Shown here: positions 24,073 through 32,470 of the stretch, in pieces | How positions within the stretch are numbered: position 1 is the first letter of the stretch | How the letters are laid out: the number at the start of each line of letters is the position of its first letter | NCBI GenBank assembly: GCA_900316255.1 | Contig: ONCI01000016.1 | Span: forward strand, 1 to 48,501 | Reading direction: 5' to 3' | Source: an uncultured Eubacteriales bacterium | Lineage (GTDB): Bacteria; Bacillota; Clostridia; Oscillospirales; Oscillospiraceae | DNA: 48,501 bases | Notes under the pieces: model-generated | Seen by the model: only the letters and a program-made list of their open reading frames with translations | Databases searched by the model: none | Told to the model about the DNA's origin: nothing | Program-made: the position numbers and the translations under genes

Positions 24073-24361
24073 CGTATGGAACGGGGAGCGGGCGATTCGT
24101 GAATCGCCCCTGCGGGGGACAGGGGAGACGCCCTCCGTCATCCGGCGGGCGGATACAGCGTCGTTGTTACGGCGGGATCGAGAGACCGACACCTCATCCG
24201 CCCCAGTGTGAGCACTGGGGCACCTTCTCCTCAAGGAGAAGGCTTGAGGGCGGTTGAGCGTCATCCCGGCACCGTAGGGACGAGCATTGCTCGTCCGTCC
24301 AAGCCTTCCCACAGCGGACGACCAATGGTTGTCCCTATGCGGGACGGAAAGCGTTGCCCAC
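24073..24361. repeat. Cluster of palindromic repeats
   Basis: The gap before the convergent M56 gene holds four palindromes. They are GGGCGATTCGTGAATCGCCC, the CCTCATCCGCCCCAGTG family copy at 24190-24244 (CCCCAGTG..CACTGGGG, then CCTTCTCC-TCAA-GGAGAAGG), GGGACGAGCATTGCTCGTCC and GGACGACCAATGGTTGTCC. No gene was found here. Confidence 0.7.
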
Positions 24362-27300
24362 TTACGGCGCGGGGGTGGGAGGGACGCCCTGACCGGCGGC
24401 TTTGGTGTAGACCGTGATGGTCTTGCTCAGATCCCGGTAGCGCACCGTCAGACGGACCCCGCCGGGGACGGCCTTCAGGGCCTCCAGGCTGCAGGAGCGC
24501 CCGTCGGCGTCCGGCGTGATCTTCAAGGCTTCATCGTTTTCACAGATCCAGGTGATCCCATCTGTCGGATAACGGCCCAGGGGGAAGAGCACCGCATCCA
24601 GGCGGACCGATTCCCCTTCGCTCAGGGTAAAATCCGAGAGCAGATTGTCGTAATAGAAGACCTCCAGCGCTTCCTGTTCGAATTCCTCCGGCAGGGTGCC
24701 CTCCAGGGCGATCACCATGAGGCGCAGATCATGCGCAGCGCCATCCGCCATGCGGGCAAAGGCCAGACGGCCGCCGCAGAAGGTGTTGCCCAGCTCGGAG
24801 GCGCCGTAGGCGTCCAGGGGGGCATTTGCGATCTCCTGCCGGTAGGAAGGAGGCATCAGCGCGTCCAGATCCTGGGCGAGAAAGTCCTCCGGCGTGTAGG
24901 AGACAAGGGAATCGGTGCCGGTGAAGATGGGGAAGGGATAGCAGAGCTGGGTACTCAGGGCCGCCCAGTTGCCCTCGGCGATGTTCTGCTGCACGGCCCG
25001 GGCAAAGTCCAGGGTCTCGCCCTCCTGAAAGCGGCCGGGGTCCAGGATCTCGATGGGAGGATAGGCCAGGGAGTAGCCTTCCCCGGCAGGTCCGGCGGGG
25101 TCGGGATCCACGGAGAAGGGCTTCCCATCGGCGTCCAGATCAAAGCGGCTGCCCTGGAGCGGCTCCCCGTTCCAGCTCAGATCTCCGCTGTTGAAAAAGT
25201 ACAGGGCGGGGCTGGGAACATCGTGAATGTCGCAGTTCAGGAAGCGGACGCCGTCGGTGCGGGCCAGATGCACGGCGCCCTGGGAGCACTCATAGATCTC
25301 ACACTCCCGGACCGCCACGCTGCTGCAGCCGTCGCAGTCCAGACCCAGGATGCCGCAGCCGTAAAGCCTGCAGCGGTCCAGGTCGATGCCGTGGCAGTTT
25401 GTAAAGTACAGGACGCCGCCCGAACAGGAGCCGGGCTCCTTGGTATGACCGGCGGTGAAATCCGAGAGACTGATGTTGCTGCAGTCCCGGAAGGCCAGCA
25501 CATTGGCATAGCGGGGTACGGCGGCCAGAGTGACGGCCTTGGGATCCCCGTCGGCACCCCGGATGGTGAGGCCGGAGACCTCGGTGATGATCAGCGCCGG
25601 CCCGTCGTAGCCCTCCGCCCAGTAATAGTACTTGCCGCCCATGCCGCCGTAGCTGGAGGCGGTGGAGAGGTCAAAGAGCTCCCCATCCAGAAGGATGGTC
25701 CGATCCGGGCCGATGGCCTTCAAAAACTCGTCCACAGTCTTCACGGTGACGCTGCCGCCCACCGGCAGCTCCATTGCGTCCTCGGCGGGAACGGGAGGCT
25801 GCACCTTCGCCGGGTCAAGCTCCCGGTACTCCATGGCCTGGAGCGCGGCAGGATCCAGCGCGTTCCCGTCCATATCCACGGGGAAAATGCCGCCGCCGTA
25901 GATGAAGCTTGCGACCTCGTTGTCCGTAAAGGCGCAGCCGTCCACCGTGGCGGGATATTGCTGCATCTGGAAGAGGCTGGTTTGGAAGTGGTTGTTTTCC
26001 ACCCGGTTGGAAAGGAACAGGGCGTTTTTGCTGTTGGCCGTGTTCAGAAGCGTCTGGCAGGCATTGTCGTGGACGCGGCAGTTCAGCACGGTGAATCCGT
26101 CGGTGAAGTCCGCGGAAAAAAGACTGTAGGCCGGGCCGGTCTCGGGCTTGAGGCCGTTGCGCTCCGCCTCGCAGGCTTCCACCAGCACATTCCGGCAGCT
26201 GTGTACGTTCACGGCGCTGTAGCTGCACTCATAGATGTGGCAGCCCGTCACGCTCAGATCGTGACAGTCCCGGGCCTGGACGCCGATGGTGCCGCAGCCG
26301 AAGAGCCCGCAGTCCGCAACGGCAAGCTCGCTGCAGACGTCGAAGTACAGCACGCCGCCGTTGCAGAAGCCGGGGGCCGTGGTGTGCCCGGCGGTGAGGC
26401 TTTCCACCCGCACCCCGTCGCAGTTCAGGAAGTGGAGAACGTTGGCGTAGCGGGGCACGGCGGCCAGGGTCGTTTTTCCCTCCCCAGCGCCGCGGATGGT
26501 CAGATCCTCCACGCCCAGGATCTGCAGCTCATAGCCCGGCGTGTTCTCCACACTTTCGTGGACGGGGACCCAGGCGTAATAGGGATTTGCGCTCTCCCTG
26601 CCGTAATCGGCGGCTGTGGAGAGGTCATAGTCGCCCTCGGCCAGGACCAGAGTGGCATTGGGGGCGATGGCGGAGAGCAGCTCGTCCACGGTGGAGACAT
26701 GGGTCACGTTTTCCTCCGCAGGGACCAGGGAGGCCGCCTGTGAGTCGGCGGGCCCCGCCGCGAGGCCGCAGCCGCAAAGCAGCAGCAGGGCCAGCAGGGC
26801 GGCCAGCACCCTGCCTTTTGTGTGTTTATAATGCATGATTTGCTCCAATCTTTCTTTCAGATCCTTCTTCTCGGTGGAGAAGGTGGTGGCGACGACGCCC
26901 GCGGGCAGGGACGCGCTTGCGGCCATGCGCAAAAGCGTCTCGCCGTAGGATTGCTTTCTCTCCCGATCCATGGAGCGGAGAAGCGTTTCGTCACAGCTGA
27001 GCTCGCAGGCCCGGTTCAGCTCCCGGCGGATAAGCCAGGAGAGGGGATTGAACCAGTGCAGGCTGAGCACCAGGACTGCAAACCACTTGTACAGCGGGTC
27101 CCGCCGCCGGTAATGGCAGAGCTCGTGGCGCAGGATGTTCTCCAGCGTCTCCGGATCGGAGATGCCTTGGGGCAGAACGATCCGCGGGGAGAAGACCCCG
27201 AACATCAGGGGTGTTTGCAGCGCGGTACAGATGGAAAGCACCGGCTTTCTCCCCGGGATGCGGGTATAAAGGGCGCACAGAGCCGGATCAGGCTCCCGGA

Positions 27301-27784
27301 GAGCTGGCCGGAGCGCACGGCGAAAGCGCAGGTAGGAAACCAGCGGCCAGAGAAAGCAGAGCCCTGTCCCCAGTGCCCAGAGGGAGAGCCAGAGTGTGGG
27401 CGAGCGCCAGTCGATGCTGAGCGTGTGCGCGGCGGCAGGGGAAGGCGCTGGGAAGGATCCTGTCGCCTGCCCGTCCGCTTCCGGGACCGCCGGCGTCAGC
27501 ACGGGGAGCTCGGAGAGCGGCGCAGGGGCCGGAAGCTCTGCCTGCACAGGAAGTTCGGTTTCCTCCGGCAGCCGCGGCGCGGTCAGGTGCGAGGGAGCGC
27601 TGCTGTTTGCCTCCTGCCCCAGAGGCACAAGACCCGGAAGGGGCAGCAGAAAGCGCAGCAGCACCAGCAGCCAGGCATAGTAATACAGCGTGCTGGAAAG
27701 ACGCCTGCCCAGCAGTTTTTTCAAAAGCAGCAGCAAGAGCGCCAGGGCGCTGCCAGAGAGCGTCAGAGAGAGCAGTGTCTCCAT
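24362..27784 (-). CDS. M56 (BlaR1-like) membrane protease fused to a duplicated beta-helix sensor
   Basis: 1140 residues. Residues 1-340 form the M56 peptidase: two N-terminal membrane helices, a Pro-rich loop, more helices, zinc motif H220-E-L-C-H224, 'CDE' at about 264-266, and a last hydrophobic segment (about 325-342) ending 'LLLLCGCG', which resembles a lipobox. Then follow two homologous right-handed beta-helix domains (about 362-640 and 681-885) that share 'LAAVPRYANVL'. Next is an NTF2-like part (about 920-1040) and a BIG2/Ig-like strand set (about 1050-1130). It lies four bases after blaI, so it probably cleaves or releases that repressor on an outside signal. The signal is probably not a beta-lactam, since no penicillin-binding sensor is present. 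Confidence 0.85.
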   Translation of the reverse strand: METLLSLTLSGSALALLLLLLKKLLGRRLSSTLYYYAWLLVLLRFLLPLPGLVPLGQEANSSAPSHLTAPRLPEETELPVQAELPAPAPLSELPVLTPAVPEADGQATGSFPAPSPAAAHTLSIDWRSPTLWLSLWALGTGLCFLWPLVSYLRFRRALRPALREPDPALCALYTRIPGRKPVLSICTALQTPLMFGVFSPRIVLPQGISDPETLENILRHELCHYRRRDPLYKWFAVLVLSLHWFNPLSWLIRRELNRACELSCDETLLRSMDRERKQSYGETLLRMAASASLPAGVVATTFSTEKKDLKERLEQIMHYKHTKGRVLAALLALLLLCGCGLAAGPADSQAASLVPAEENVTHVSTVDELLSAIAPNATLVLAEGDYDLSTAADYGRESANPYYAWVPVHESVENTPGYELQILGVEDLTIRGAGEGKTTLAAVPRYANVLHFLNCDGVRVESLTAGHTTAPGFCNGGVLYFDVCSELAVADCGLFGCGTIGVQARDCHDLSVTGCHIYECSYSAVNVHSCRNVLVEACEAERNGLKPETGPAYSLFSADFTDGFTVLNCRVHDNACQTLLNTANSKNALFLSNRVENNHFQTSLFQMQQYPATVDGCAFTDNEVASFIYGGGIFPVDMDGNALDPAALQAMEYRELDPAKVQPPVPAEDAMELPVGGSVTVKTVDEFLKAIGPDRTILLDGELFDLSTASSYGGMGGKYYYWAEGYDGPALIITEVSGLTIRGADGDPKAVTLAAVPRYANVLAFRDCSNISLSDFTAGHTKEPGSCSGGVLYFTNCHGIDLDRCRLYGCGILGLDCDGCSSVAVRECEIYECSQGAVHLARTDGVRFLNCDIHDVPSPALYFFNSGDLSWNGEPLQGSRFDLDADGKPFSVDPDPAGPAGEGYSLAYPPIEILDPGRFQEGETLDFARAVQQNIAEGNWAALSTQLCYPFPIFTGTDSLVSYTPEDFLAQDLDALMPPSYRQEIANAPLDAYGASELGNTFCGGRLAFARMADGAAHDLRLMVIALEGTLPEEFEQEALEVFYYDNLLSDFTLSEGESVRLDAVLFPLGRYPTDGITWICENDEALKITPDADGRSCSLEALKAVPGGVRLTVRYRDLSKTITVYTKAAGQGVPPTPAP

Positions 27785-27788
27785 CCCG

Positions 27789-28166
27789 TCAGTCCTCCAC
27801 GTGGAACATCGCCTGCAGCTCCTCCAGATCCCGGCGGCTCAGCCCCTCGGAGTGGACCAGCGCCGCCACCAGATCCTTGGCACTGCCGTTGTAAAGGCGG
27901 CGGATCAGGTTCCCGGTGGCCCAGGCGTTGTACTCCTGTTCTGTGATGCGGGGGGAATAGTAAAAGACGTTCCGCTTTTCCTGGGCGATCACGCCCTTGG
28001 ACACCAGGCGGGAGACCAGCGTCTTCACCGTGGTGGCCTCCCAGCCCCGGCTCCGCTGCAGAGCCTCGCGGATCTCCGTGACAGGCAGAGCGTCCTCCGC
28101 CTGCCACAGCAGCTTCATGACCTCCAGCTCGGAGTCGGAAATTTTATCGGCGAGAGAATCAGACAT
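27789..28166 (-). CDS. BlaI/MecI/CopY family repressor
   Basis: 125 residues, normal size. The winged helix is clear: 'ISDSELEVMKLLWQ', 'VTEIREALQ', 'WEATTVKTLVSRLVSKGVI' (recognition helix) and the wing 'RNVFYYSPRI'. The C-terminal helices dimerise and carry the site cut by the partner protease. It is the first gene of the operon with the M56 sensor. Its promoter contains a TACA-2-TGT(A) element, so it is likely self-repressed until the M56 partner is activated. Confidence 0.92.
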   Translation of the reverse strand: MSDSLADKISDSELEVMKLLWQAEDALPVTEIREALQRSRGWEATTVKTLVSRLVSKGVIAQEKRNVFYYSPRITEQEYNAWATGNLIRRLYNGSAKDLVAALVHSEGLSRRDLEELQAMFHVED

Positions 28167-28232
28167 GGGGAGTCCTCCTTGTTGTCGAAGTTCAAAACGC
28201 TAAGAGATTACACGCGTAGTCCGGACAAGTAC

Positions 28233-28261
28233 AACATAGCACAGGAGACTACAGTTGTCAA
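28233..28261 (-). promoter_or_regulatory. Promoter and likely operator of the blaI-M56 operon
   Basis: TTGACA, 17 bases, TATGTT on the minus strand. TACAGTTGTC (28250-28259) overlaps the -35 and spacer and is one base off the BlaI/CopY core TACANNTGTA. Confidence 0.75.
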
Positions 28262-28269
28262 CTATGAAA

Positions 28270-28640
28270 TTCTGAAGAAATCATAAAAAGGGAGAGGTAT
28301 CCCCCCGACCCTCGCAAGCTCGGGTCACCCCCCTTTAGGCAAGGGGGGCGTTTCGGACGCAAGCGGGAGCCGCCGATCAGAGAAGCGCCCTATGCGGGGG
28401 AAGGGAACATGTCATCCTGAGGAGACGAAGCCGACGAAGGATCTCGGAGGCGCCAGGCAGGAAGTTCCCCGGCACCAAATAATACCGACCTGCGCCGGGG
28501 GCGGGATCCTTCGGCTCGCTCCGCTCGCTCAGGATGACAGGCGGGGGATGGCGCGATCAGGGGATCGCGCCCTACGCGGGGACCTCATCCGCCCCAGTGT
28601 GCGCACTGGGGCACCTTCCCCGTGCGCGGGGAAGGCATTG
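28270..28640. repeat. Intergenic repeat cluster between the blaI operon and the XRE gene
   Basis: About 370 bp without a gene. It contains a 130-bp inverted-repeat element at 28410-28539 with edges TGTCATCCTGAG and CTCAGGATGACA and inner CGAAGGATC/GATCCTTCG. A GGCGCGATCAGGGGATCGCGCC palindrome follows near 28549. A copy of the CCTCATCCGCCCCAGTG double-hairpin family lies at 28582-28635. Confidence 0.8.
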
Positions 28641-28769
28641 GCGGACTCAACCGGGAGGAGAGTCGACTCCCGTGAGAGGCGCTGGTATTTCGGCGTTCCC
28701 TCTGTTATAGTAAGGCCATGAAAGAGATGCGGGACGCGGTCCCGCAGAAAGATCCAAGGAGGAAACCAC

Positions 28770-29789
28770 ATGGAAATGGGAAAAGAGATCCGCAGACTGC
28801 GCAATGAGAGAGGCCTGACCCAGGAGGCTCTGGCGGCGGACCTGCATGTGACGGCCCAGACGATCAGCAAATGGGAGTGCGGCAACAGCGTGCCCGACGT
28901 GCAGATGCTGCCGGAGATCGCCGTGTACTTCGGCGTCACCATCGACCAGCTCTTTGCCATGAGCCCGGAGCAGCAGCTGGAGCGGATGGAAAATCACATC
29001 TACGCCCGTGGCCTCTTCCCCGAGGCGGAGCAGCGGCAGCTGGAGCAGCAGCTCAAGGCCATCGGAGAGGATCCGGCCATGACCGGGAAGACCGAGACGC
29101 TGCTGGCAAAGCTCTACAACAACCAGGCAGAGCAGTACCGGATGCTGGCCGTGGAGCACGGAAAGATCGCCGTGGAAAAGACCGGCGGCGACCGGGACGC
29201 GATCAGCGAGCTCGCCAATGCCTGGGGAAGCTACATCCCCGACTGGTGCGTCCGCAACCACCACGCCCTCATCGCCTGGTTCGGCGACTACTGCCGCCGC
29301 AACCCCAATAACCGCGCCGCCCTCATGTGGCTGCTGGACAATCTCATCGACGACCGACGCCTGACCGAGGCAAGGGAGTGGCTGGAGAAGCTGGCCGCCA
29401 TGGACGACAGCTTCCGTGTGCCCCTGTACCGCTATCTCGTCGCCCAGGCGGCGGGAGACGGGGAAGAAGTGGAAAAGCAGCTCCGGACCCTGGAGGACCT
29501 GGCGGAGAGCGAATGGTGCTGTGCCGCCACCCTGGGGGACATCTACACCCAGCGGCAGGACTACGACCGGGCCATCGCCTGGTACCGCAGGGGCCAGGAG
29601 CTGCAGCCCGCCCCCAAATTCACCGACAGCGCCATGAGCATCGCCCATATCTGCGAGATCCGGGGCGACAAGGCCGGGGCCGTCGCCGCCTACCGGGAGC
29701 AGCTGCGCCTGATGCGGGAGGACTGGGGCATCGCCGGCGGCGAGGACTACGCCCAGGTGGAGCGGGCCATCCACAAACTGCAGGAGTAA
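28770..29789 (+). CDS. XRE-family regulator with C-terminal TPR-like domain
   Basis: 339 residues, start behind AAGGAGGAAA. Residues about 5-58 are a Cro/C1 helix-turn-helix ('IRRLRNERGLTQEALAADLHVTAQTISKWECG'). The rest is helical with TPR-like pairs near the end ('TLGDIYTQRQDYDRAIAWYRRGQEL', 'AHICEIRGDKAGAVAAYREQL'). Such DNA-binding/TPR regulators often sense a peptide or a partner protein. It is transcribed alone, and no obvious target gene is adjacent. Confidence 0.88.
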   Translation: MEMGKEIRRLRNERGLTQEALAADLHVTAQTISKWECGNSVPDVQMLPEIAVYFGVTIDQLFAMSPEQQLERMENHIYARGLFPEAEQRQLEQQLKAIGEDPAMTGKTETLLAKLYNNQAEQYRMLAVEHGKIAVEKTGGDRDAISELANAWGSYIPDWCVRNHHALIAWFGDYCRRNPNNRAALMWLLDNLIDDRRLTEAREWLEKLAAMDDSFRVPLYRYLVAQAAGDGEEVEKQLRTLEDLAESEWCCAATLGDIYTQRQDYDRAIAWYRRGQELQPAPKFTDSAMSIAHICEIRGDKAGAVAAYREQLRLMREDWGIAGGEDYAQVERAIHKLQE

Positions 29790-29793
29790 GGGA

Positions 29794-29898
29794 CCCCTAT
29801 TCCCCAGTGTGCGCACTTACTACAAGTTCTTGGCGACGTAGGAGCTTTAGAACTTGTGTATGCCGTGTAGGGGACTTCCCCCAAAGGGGGAAGCAAGG
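29794..29898 (+). repeat. CCCCAGTG repeat copy split by a 53-bp insert
   Basis: The usual CCCCAGTGTGCGCAC..GGGGACTTCCCCC unit is broken after GCGCAC by about 53 bp (29817-29869). The insert carries its own 9-bp inverted repeat ACAAGTTCT / AGAACTTGT. Confidence 0.7.
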
Positions 29899-29927
29899 AT
29901 ATGAGGAATAACAGAGCAGAATGGCAC

Positions 29928-29966
29928 AAAGAACCTGCACGGTCACAGGACCGCGCAGGTTCTTTT
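29928..29966 (-). terminator. Hairpin downstream of iorB
   Basis: AAAGAACCTGC and GCAGGTTCTTTT arms continue into GGTC/GACC around ACAG. The T run is short on the minus strand. Confidence 0.6.
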
Positions 29967-29998
29967 CCGCGTATTTGCTTTTTTGGAGCGGCCCCGCC

Positions 29999-30574
29999 TT
30001 ACACCGCAGCGTATCCGGCGCGGTAGGCCTGCAGGTTCAGCTCCTTGAATTTGGGCGGGACGGTCTCGGCGATGACGGCTTCCCAGTCGATATCGTCCAT
30101 GTGCAGGGCCTTCACCATGCCGCCGAAGAGGACGATGTTCATGCACTTGGCATTGCCCAGATCCTCCGCGATCTTCTCCGCGTTCAGGACCAGGCAGCGG
30201 TAGTGCTTCTGCATGGCCTCCAGGCAGCCCTCCGGATACTCGCAGAGCCCGGCGGCGATGCTGGAGGAGGCCATCTCATAGTCGTTGATGACGGCGACGC
30301 CCTCCGGCTTCAGGAAATCCGCGTAGCGGACGGCTTCCATCTTTTCAAAGGCCACGATGATATCCGCCGCGCCCTTGCCGATGACCGGGGACCAGACCTT
30401 GTCGCCCCAGTGAACCTGGGTGGAGACGCTGCCGCCCCGCTGGCTCATGCCGTGGACCTCGGACATTTTGACGTCATAACCGGCCTTCATCAGGCCGTTC
30501 ACCAGCACCTTGGCGGTGAGGATGGCGCCCTGGCCGCCAACGCCCACCAGCAGCGCGCTTTTGGTTTCTCTCAT
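29999..30574 (-). CDS. iorB: Indolepyruvate:ferredoxin oxidoreductase, beta subunit
   Basis: 191 residues, the normal size. 'ALLVGVGGQGAILTAKVLVNGLMKAGYDVKMSEVHGMSQRGGSV' is the gamma-domain signature of 2-oxoacid oxidoreductases. Start 30574 follows GGAAGGAG. It forms the enzyme with IorA, five bases upstream, and oxidatively decarboxylates aryl pyruvates from aromatic amino acids to aryl-acetyl-CoA while reducing ferredoxin. Confidence 0.93.
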   Translation of the reverse strand: MRETKSALLVGVGGQGAILTAKVLVNGLMKAGYDVKMSEVHGMSQRGGSVSTQVHWGDKVWSPVIGKGAADIIVAFEKMEAVRYADFLKPEGVAVINDYEMASSSIAAGLCEYPEGCLEAMQKHYRCLVLNAEKIAEDLGNAKCMNIVLFGGMVKALHMDDIDWEAVIAETVPPKFKELNLQAYRAGYAAV

Positions 30575-30579
30575 GCCGC

Positions 30580-32328
30580 TCACTCCTTCCTCGAAATGGC
30601 GCCCTTGGGGCAAACCTGGGCGCAGACGGTGCAGCCCACACACTGATTCTGGTCGATGCGGGCCTTCTTGTTCTCCACCAGGATGGCGGGGCAGCCCACC
30701 CGCAGGCAGCTCTTGCAGCCGATGCACTTGTCCGTGTCCACCACGCACTTGCCAATGTCGTGCTTGATGCCCTTGATGAGGAGACACGGACGGCGCACCA
30801 CGATGGCGGCGGGCACTTCGGAGGCGGCGGCCTTCATGACAGCCTCGTCCATGGCCTTCAGATCCTGGGGATCCACGATCTGGATGAATTCATAGCCCAT
30901 GGAGGCCAGGATCTTTTCGATGCGCAGCATCTCGGCGATCTCCCCCTGGAGGGTCTTGCCGGAGCCGGGATTGTCCTGATGGCCGGTCATGCCGGTGATG
31001 GAGTTGTCCAGCACCACGGGGATCATGGGGCCCTTGTTGTAGATGATCTCGGCGGCGCCGGTCATGCCGCTGTGGAAGAAGGTGGAGTCGCCCACCACGC
31101 CGAAGACCTTCCGGGGATCGCCGGTGAGGGCCAGGGTCTTGGCCATGCCCATGCCCACGGTGAAGCCGCCGCCCATGCAGACGCAGGTGTCCGCCGCGTT
31201 GAGGGGAGCGGCGCCGCCCAGAGTGTAGCAGCCGATATCGCCGGTGACGATGAAGTTCTTGTGCCGGGACATGGTGTAGAAGAAGCCGCGGTGGGGGCAG
31301 CCGGGGCAGAGAGCGGGGGGACGGGATACAGCGCTCACGCCCAGATCGGGGGCCTGGGGCTTTTCGCCGAAGAGCCGCTCCTTCAGCAGCTGGGGATTGA
31401 ACTCATACAGATTGCCGGTGAGCTCCTTGCCCACGCAGTCGATGCCGGCGGCCTTGATCTGCTCCTCCATGAAGGGGTCCAGCTCCTCAATGACGTAGAG
31501 CTTTTCCACCTGGGCGGCAAAGTCCCGGATGAGCTTCATGGGCAGGGGATTGGTCAGGCCCAGCTTCAGGAAAGAGGTGTCCTCGGGGAAAATATCCCTG
31601 GCATAGAGATAGGAGATGGAAGCGGTGATCACGCCCACCTTGTGGCCGCGGATCTCCATCTTGTTGAGGCAGCAGGTATTGCCGTACTCCTCCAGCTCCT
31701 TCATGTGCTTTTCCACCTTGGGGTGGTTGCGGTAGGCAAGGGCGGGGGAGCAGGAGAATTTGCCGGGGTTGCGGACATAGGGCTTGATCTCGACTTCTTC
31801 CCGCTGGCCCAGCTCCACCAGACTCTTGGAGTGGGAGACGCGGGTGGTGGTGCGGAAGAGCACCGGCGCGTCAAACAGTTCGGAGATCTTGTAGGCCTCC
31901 TTCATGAAGTCCTTGCACTCCTGGGAGTCGGATGGCTCCACCAGGGGGATCTTGGCGGCCCGGGCGTAGTGCCGGTTGTCCTGCTCGTTCTGGGAGGAGT
32001 GCATGCTGGGATCGTCCGCCGTGACGATGACCATGCCGGCGTTCACGCCGTTGTAGGCGGCGGTGAACATGGGGTCGGCCGCCACGTTCAGCCCCACATG
32101 CTTCATGGCGCAGAGGCTTCTTGCCCCGGCGATGCTGGCGCCGTAGGCCACCTCCAGAGCCACCTTTTCGTTGGGGGCCCATTCGCAGTACAGTGCGTCC
32201 TTGAACTGGGGAAGATTCTCGAAGATCTCGGTGCTGGGCGTGCCGGGATAGGCGGAGCACATGCGCGCGCCGGCCTCATAGGCGCCGCGGGCAATGGCCT
32301 CGTTCCCGGATAACAGAACCTTGTCCAT
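30580..32328 (-). CDS. iorA: Indolepyruvate:ferredoxin oxidoreductase, alpha subunit
   Basis: 582 residues from 32328 (GGAAGGAAAG upstream); a longer frame would cross the promoter. N-terminal pyrimidine-binding domain ('GNEAIARGAYEAG', 'AYPGTPSTEI'). C-terminal TPP domain ('GDIGCYTLG', 'GVVGDSTFFHSGMTG', 'VVLDNSITGMTG'). Last about 60 residues with two ferredoxin sites ('CIGCKSCLRVGC' and 'CVGCTVCAQVCP'). It binds TPP and two [4Fe-4S] clusters. It is controlled from a promoter overlapping that of the divergent LysR gene. Confidence 0.95.
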   Translation of the reverse strand: MDKVLLSGNEAIARGAYEAGARMCSAYPGTPSTEIFENLPQFKDALYCEWAPNEKVALEVAYGASIAGARSLCAMKHVGLNVAADPMFTAAYNGVNAGMVIVTADDPSMHSSQNEQDNRHYARAAKIPLVEPSDSQECKDFMKEAYKISELFDAPVLFRTTTRVSHSKSLVELGQREEVEIKPYVRNPGKFSCSPALAYRNHPKVEKHMKELEEYGNTCCLNKMEIRGHKVGVITASISYLYARDIFPEDTSFLKLGLTNPLPMKLIRDFAAQVEKLYVIEELDPFMEEQIKAAGIDCVGKELTGNLYEFNPQLLKERLFGEKPQAPDLGVSAVSRPPALCPGCPHRGFFYTMSRHKNFIVTGDIGCYTLGGAAPLNAADTCVCMGGGFTVGMGMAKTLALTGDPRKVFGVVGDSTFFHSGMTGAAEIIYNKGPMIPVVLDNSITGMTGHQDNPGSGKTLQGEIAEMLRIEKILASMGYEFIQIVDPQDLKAMDEAVMKAAASEVPAAIVVRRPCLLIKGIKHDIGKCVVDTDKCIGCKSCLRVGCPAILVENKKARIDQNQCVGCTVCAQVCPKGAISRKE

Positions 32329-32383
32329 AAGCTTTCCTTCCTTTCTGACGAATGATGAGACGAAAAGATTTTCTGCAGATTCT

Positions 32384-32412
32384 ATTCTACAAAAGCTCTT
32401 GAAATGTGTAAA
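32384..32412 (-). promoter_or_regulatory. Promoter of iorAB
   Basis: TTTACA, 17 bases, TAGAAT on the minus strand. Its -35 lies within the spacer of the divergent LysR-gene promoter. Confidence 0.7.
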
Positions 32413-32427
32413 ATACTTCCTTATAAT
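32399..32427 (+). promoter_or_regulatory. Promoter of the LysR gene
   Basis: TTGAAA, 17 bases, TATAAT. Confidence 0.75.
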
Positions 32428-32449
32428 AGGGATATAAGAATTGCTTATA
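32420..32449. promoter_or_regulatory. Putative LysR binding sites
   Basis: Three 6-bp half-sites alternate in direction: CTTATA (32420), TATAAG (32433), CTTATA (32444). The last two form a perfect TATAAG-5-CTTATA palindrome. They cover the LysR -10 region and start, fitting autoregulation and activation of iorAB. Confidence 0.6.
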
Positions 32450-32470
32450 AAGATAAGAGGATGTGATTTT

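Noticed and set aside
24287-26743. Long plus-strand open frame of 818 codons antisense to the M56 gene
   Set aside because: It is rich in Gly, Val, His and Gln with no family motif and mirrors the GC-rich codon pattern of the real minus-strand gene.
27789-28261. A beta-lactam resistance operon
   Set aside because: BlaI and an M56 protease are present, but there is no beta-lactamase or penicillin-binding sensor, so drug resistance is not supported.
30760-32313. Plus-strand frame of 517 codons across iorA
   Set aside because: Gly/His/Val-rich antisense of a well recognised gene.
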